Below, piece by piece: positions 5,183-6,672 of a DNA stretch of 6,672 bases. The stretch lies in NCBI RefSeq assembly GCF_002419815.1, contig NZ_DIGV01000039.1, forward strand, positions 1,966 through 8,637. The letters are read 5' to 3'. The position numbers and the translations under genes were made by a program. This DNA is from Brevundimonas sp. UBA5713 (GTDB taxonomy: Bacteria; Pseudomonadota; Alphaproteobacteria; Caulobacterales; Caulobacteraceae). The notes under the pieces are model-generated. The model was not told the DNA's origin, did not search any database, and saw only the letters and a list, made by a program, of their open reading frames with translations. Numbering within the stretch: position 1 is the first letter of the stretch; each line of letters opens with the position of its first letter.

Positions 5183-6534
5183 TTACCGGCGATGGCTACC
5201 TTGTCGAACAGAAGCGACGGGGCATTGAACGCGCCACGGAACTCAAGGTCTCCGGCGCGTTGCAAGCGGGCGTAAAGATCGACCAGATTGCCGGCCACGG
5301 TCACTTCACTGACCGGATAGGCGCGCTGGCCGTTCTCGAACCAGAAGCCCGACACCCCGGCGGACCAGTCGCCCGTGTTGCCGTTCAGCGAGGGGCCGAA
5401 CATGGAGGTGATCAACAGGCCGGTGCCCGCCGATGCCATCAGATCATCCAGTGTGCCTTCGCCCGCCGACAGATTGACGTTGTGTGCCGACACGCCAGAC
5501 GGACCGACCAGACCGCGCGAGGCGTGCCCCGTCGAGGTCAGACCCAGTTGCGCCGCCGAGGCGGTGTTCAGCAGCCATGTGGTCAGACGGCCATCCTCGA
5601 CCAGTTTGCGCGGCTCGACGCGGACGCCCTCGTCATCATAGGGGGTGGAGCCAAAGGCGCGCGGGCGGAACGGATCGTCGATCAGGTCCACCCCTTGCGG
5701 CAGGACCATCTGTTCCAGCTTGTCCTTCAGGAAGGACGAACCGCGCGCAATGGCGGTACCGGCAATGGCCCCCAGCAGAGGCGACAGCACCTGCGTGGCG
5801 ACGCGGTTTTCAAAGATGACGGGTGCGGTGGTTGAGGCAATCTTACGGGCCCCTACGCGGGCCACGGCGCGCTCGCCTGCGATGCGGCCGATCTCGGCAT
5901 TGGAGGGCAGGTCGGCATGGTGGCGGAAGGAGCGGTATTCACCGCCGCGCTCCATGGCCCCGTCCTTTTCGGCGATCACGCCTGCGCCGACCGAAAAGGC
6001 GCTGCCGCGATGTTGGCCGACAAAGCCGTGGGAGGTGACCAGTTGCCATTCGCTGGACGACCATGAGGCGTCACCGCCTTCGGAGCGCGACACGCCGCCC
6101 ACGGCCATGGCGGCCTGTTCGACGGCGAGGGCGTCCTGTTCCAGTTGTTCGGCGCTGCGCTCGGTCGGGTCGTAGAGGTCCAGCTCCGGATGCGGACCGC
6201 GCGCCAGCAGTTCTTCGGGGGCCAGCGCGGCATAGGGGTCTTCGGGAGCCAGACGGGCCATGGCGATGGCGCGCTCGACCAGACGACCACGGGTCGGTTC
6301 GGACAGGTCGGACGAGGAGACCGTGGCCTGACGCTTGCCGATGAAAACGCGCAGGCCCAGATCGGTCGCCTCTTCGCGCTTCACGTCTTCCAGCGCGCCA
6401 TTGCGCACCCCGACGGACAGGGCGGCGCTGCGGGCGGTTGCGGCCTCGGCAGCGTCGGCGCCAGCCTTCAGCGCAGCGGCGACCAGATCATGCAGCATTT
6501 CATGGGCGGGGGAGGAGGGCGTCGGTTCGGACAT
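5179..6534 (-). CDS. pmbA: TldD/PmbA family protein, PmbA (TldE) type
   Basis: This 451-residue protein is full length for PmbA/TldE. An N-terminal domain has GADAAEA at 25-31 and the LGLRVFIGKRQATVSSSDL stretch at 59-77. The C-terminal domain has RGSSFLKD at 264-271, DPFRPRAFGSTPYDDEGV at 287-304, SMFGPSLNGNTGDWSAGVSG at 377-396, PVSEVTVAGNL at 407-417 and AGDLEFRGAFNAPS at 427-440. TldD and TldE form a heterodimeric protease known to process microcin B17 and degrade the CcdA antitoxin. TldD carries the HExxxH zinc site, and TldE-type subunits such as this one lack it. No tldD is in the window, so the partner must be elsewhere. A chance HEMLH occurs at 11-15, in the N-terminal helix rather than the active domain. 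ATG 6534 is chosen for family length; its Shine-Dalgarno is weak (GGTGA abuts the start), and ATG 6498 is the alternative. It is the first gene of the operon. Confidence 0.94.
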   Translation of the reverse strand: MSEPTPSSPAHEMLHDLVAAALKAGADAAEAATARSAALSVGVRNGALEDVKREEATDLGLRVFIGKRQATVSSSDLSEPTRGRLVERAIAMARLAPEDPYAALAPEELLARGPHPELDLYDPTERSAEQLEQDALAVEQAAMAVGGVSRSEGGDASWSSSEWQLVTSHGFVGQHRGSAFSVGAGVIAEKDGAMERGGEYRSFRHHADLPSNAEIGRIAGERAVARVGARKIASTTAPVIFENRVATQVLSPLLGAIAGTAIARGSSFLKDKLEQMVLPQGVDLIDDPFRPRAFGSTPYDDEGVRVEPRKLVEDGRLTTWLLNTASAAQLGLTSTGHASRGLVGPSGVSAHNVNLSAGEGTLDDLMASAGTGLLITSMFGPSLNGNTGDWSAGVSGFWFENGQRAYPVSEVTVAGNLVDLYARLQRAGDLEFRGAFNAPSLLFDKVAIAGK

Positions 6535-6672
6535 TCACCGGATATGACCGACCCCGCCCACGACCGCAACCGTTCAAGAGGGTTAGCGCCTCATAGGTCA
6601 TGGATATTGGCGATTAGGGGAAGTAGTCCACGACCGCGCGCCTGTTTAACGGTTCTCGCGTATTGGCAGGGG
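6535..6672. other. Non-coding leader upstream of pmbA, containing a short unresolved plus-strand open frame
   Basis: These 138 bases lie upstream of pmbA and should hold its promoter, but I cannot assign convincing -35 and -10 boxes. The 10-mer CCACGACCGC occurs twice on the plus strand, at 6558-6567 and 6628-6637, and AACCGTT near 6569 recurs inverted as AACGGTT near 6648. A plus-strand frame from ATG 6544 stays open to the window end (43 codons). Its first nine codons have the G/C-ending bias of a real gene, but the bias then collapses and the residues match nothing I know. I do not call it a gene. Confidence 0.4.

Noticed and set aside
5260..5835. A 191-codon plus-strand open frame inside pmbA
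   Set aside because: It is a complement-strand shadow of well-conserved PmbA sequence, with no recognisable domain.
6490..6504. HEMLH at residues 11-15 of PmbA, matching the HExxH zinc-protease pattern
   Set aside because: It lies in the N-terminal helix, not in the protease domain. TldD uses HExxxH in a different place, and PmbA-type subunits normally lack a zinc site, so this is probably chance.

Overview
This 6.7-kb window looks like chromosome from an alphaproteobacterium, most likely of the Caulobacterales. The evidence is high GC, codons strongly ending in G or C, the protein families present and their order; the genus cannot be fixed from this sequence. Almost all of it codes for conserved housekeeping proteins, and I see no mobile element, CRISPR array, tRNA or rRNA.

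Right part (about 4119-6534, minus strand): an operon of a TldD/PmbA-family protein (pmbA/tldE), an inositol-monophosphatase-superfamily phosphatase (CysQ-like) and a small DUF4170 protein. The first two genes overlap by ATGA. A long GC-rich hairpin at 4037-4076 follows the third gene and probably ends the transcript.

Middle (3061-4002): a plus-strand CX5R protein phosphatase resembling CtpA of Caulobacter, meeting tail to tail with a minus-strand orphan gene for a 74-residue single-pass membrane protein. Only 6 bases separate their stop codons.

Left part (1-3000, minus strand): a lipopolysaccharide operon of an MsbA-type ABC exporter, a DUF374 acyltransferase of the LpxJ type and the 5' two-thirds-missing start of waaA (Kdo transferase), which runs off the left edge. 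The first pair overlaps by ATGA; the second pair is 2 bases apart.

How they fit together (inference): the DUF374 enzyme would acylate lipid A or its precursor, WaaA would add Kdo, the exporter would flip the product across the inner membrane, and the CtpA-like phosphatase, transcribed divergently from the exporter across 60 bases, may control or tailor lipid A phosphates. The window is thus mainly an envelope-biogenesis locus. The most interesting points are the divergent phosphatase/exporter promoter with its palindrome, the possible LpxJ role of the acyltransferase, and the orphan membrane protein. I do not see a wholly new system.
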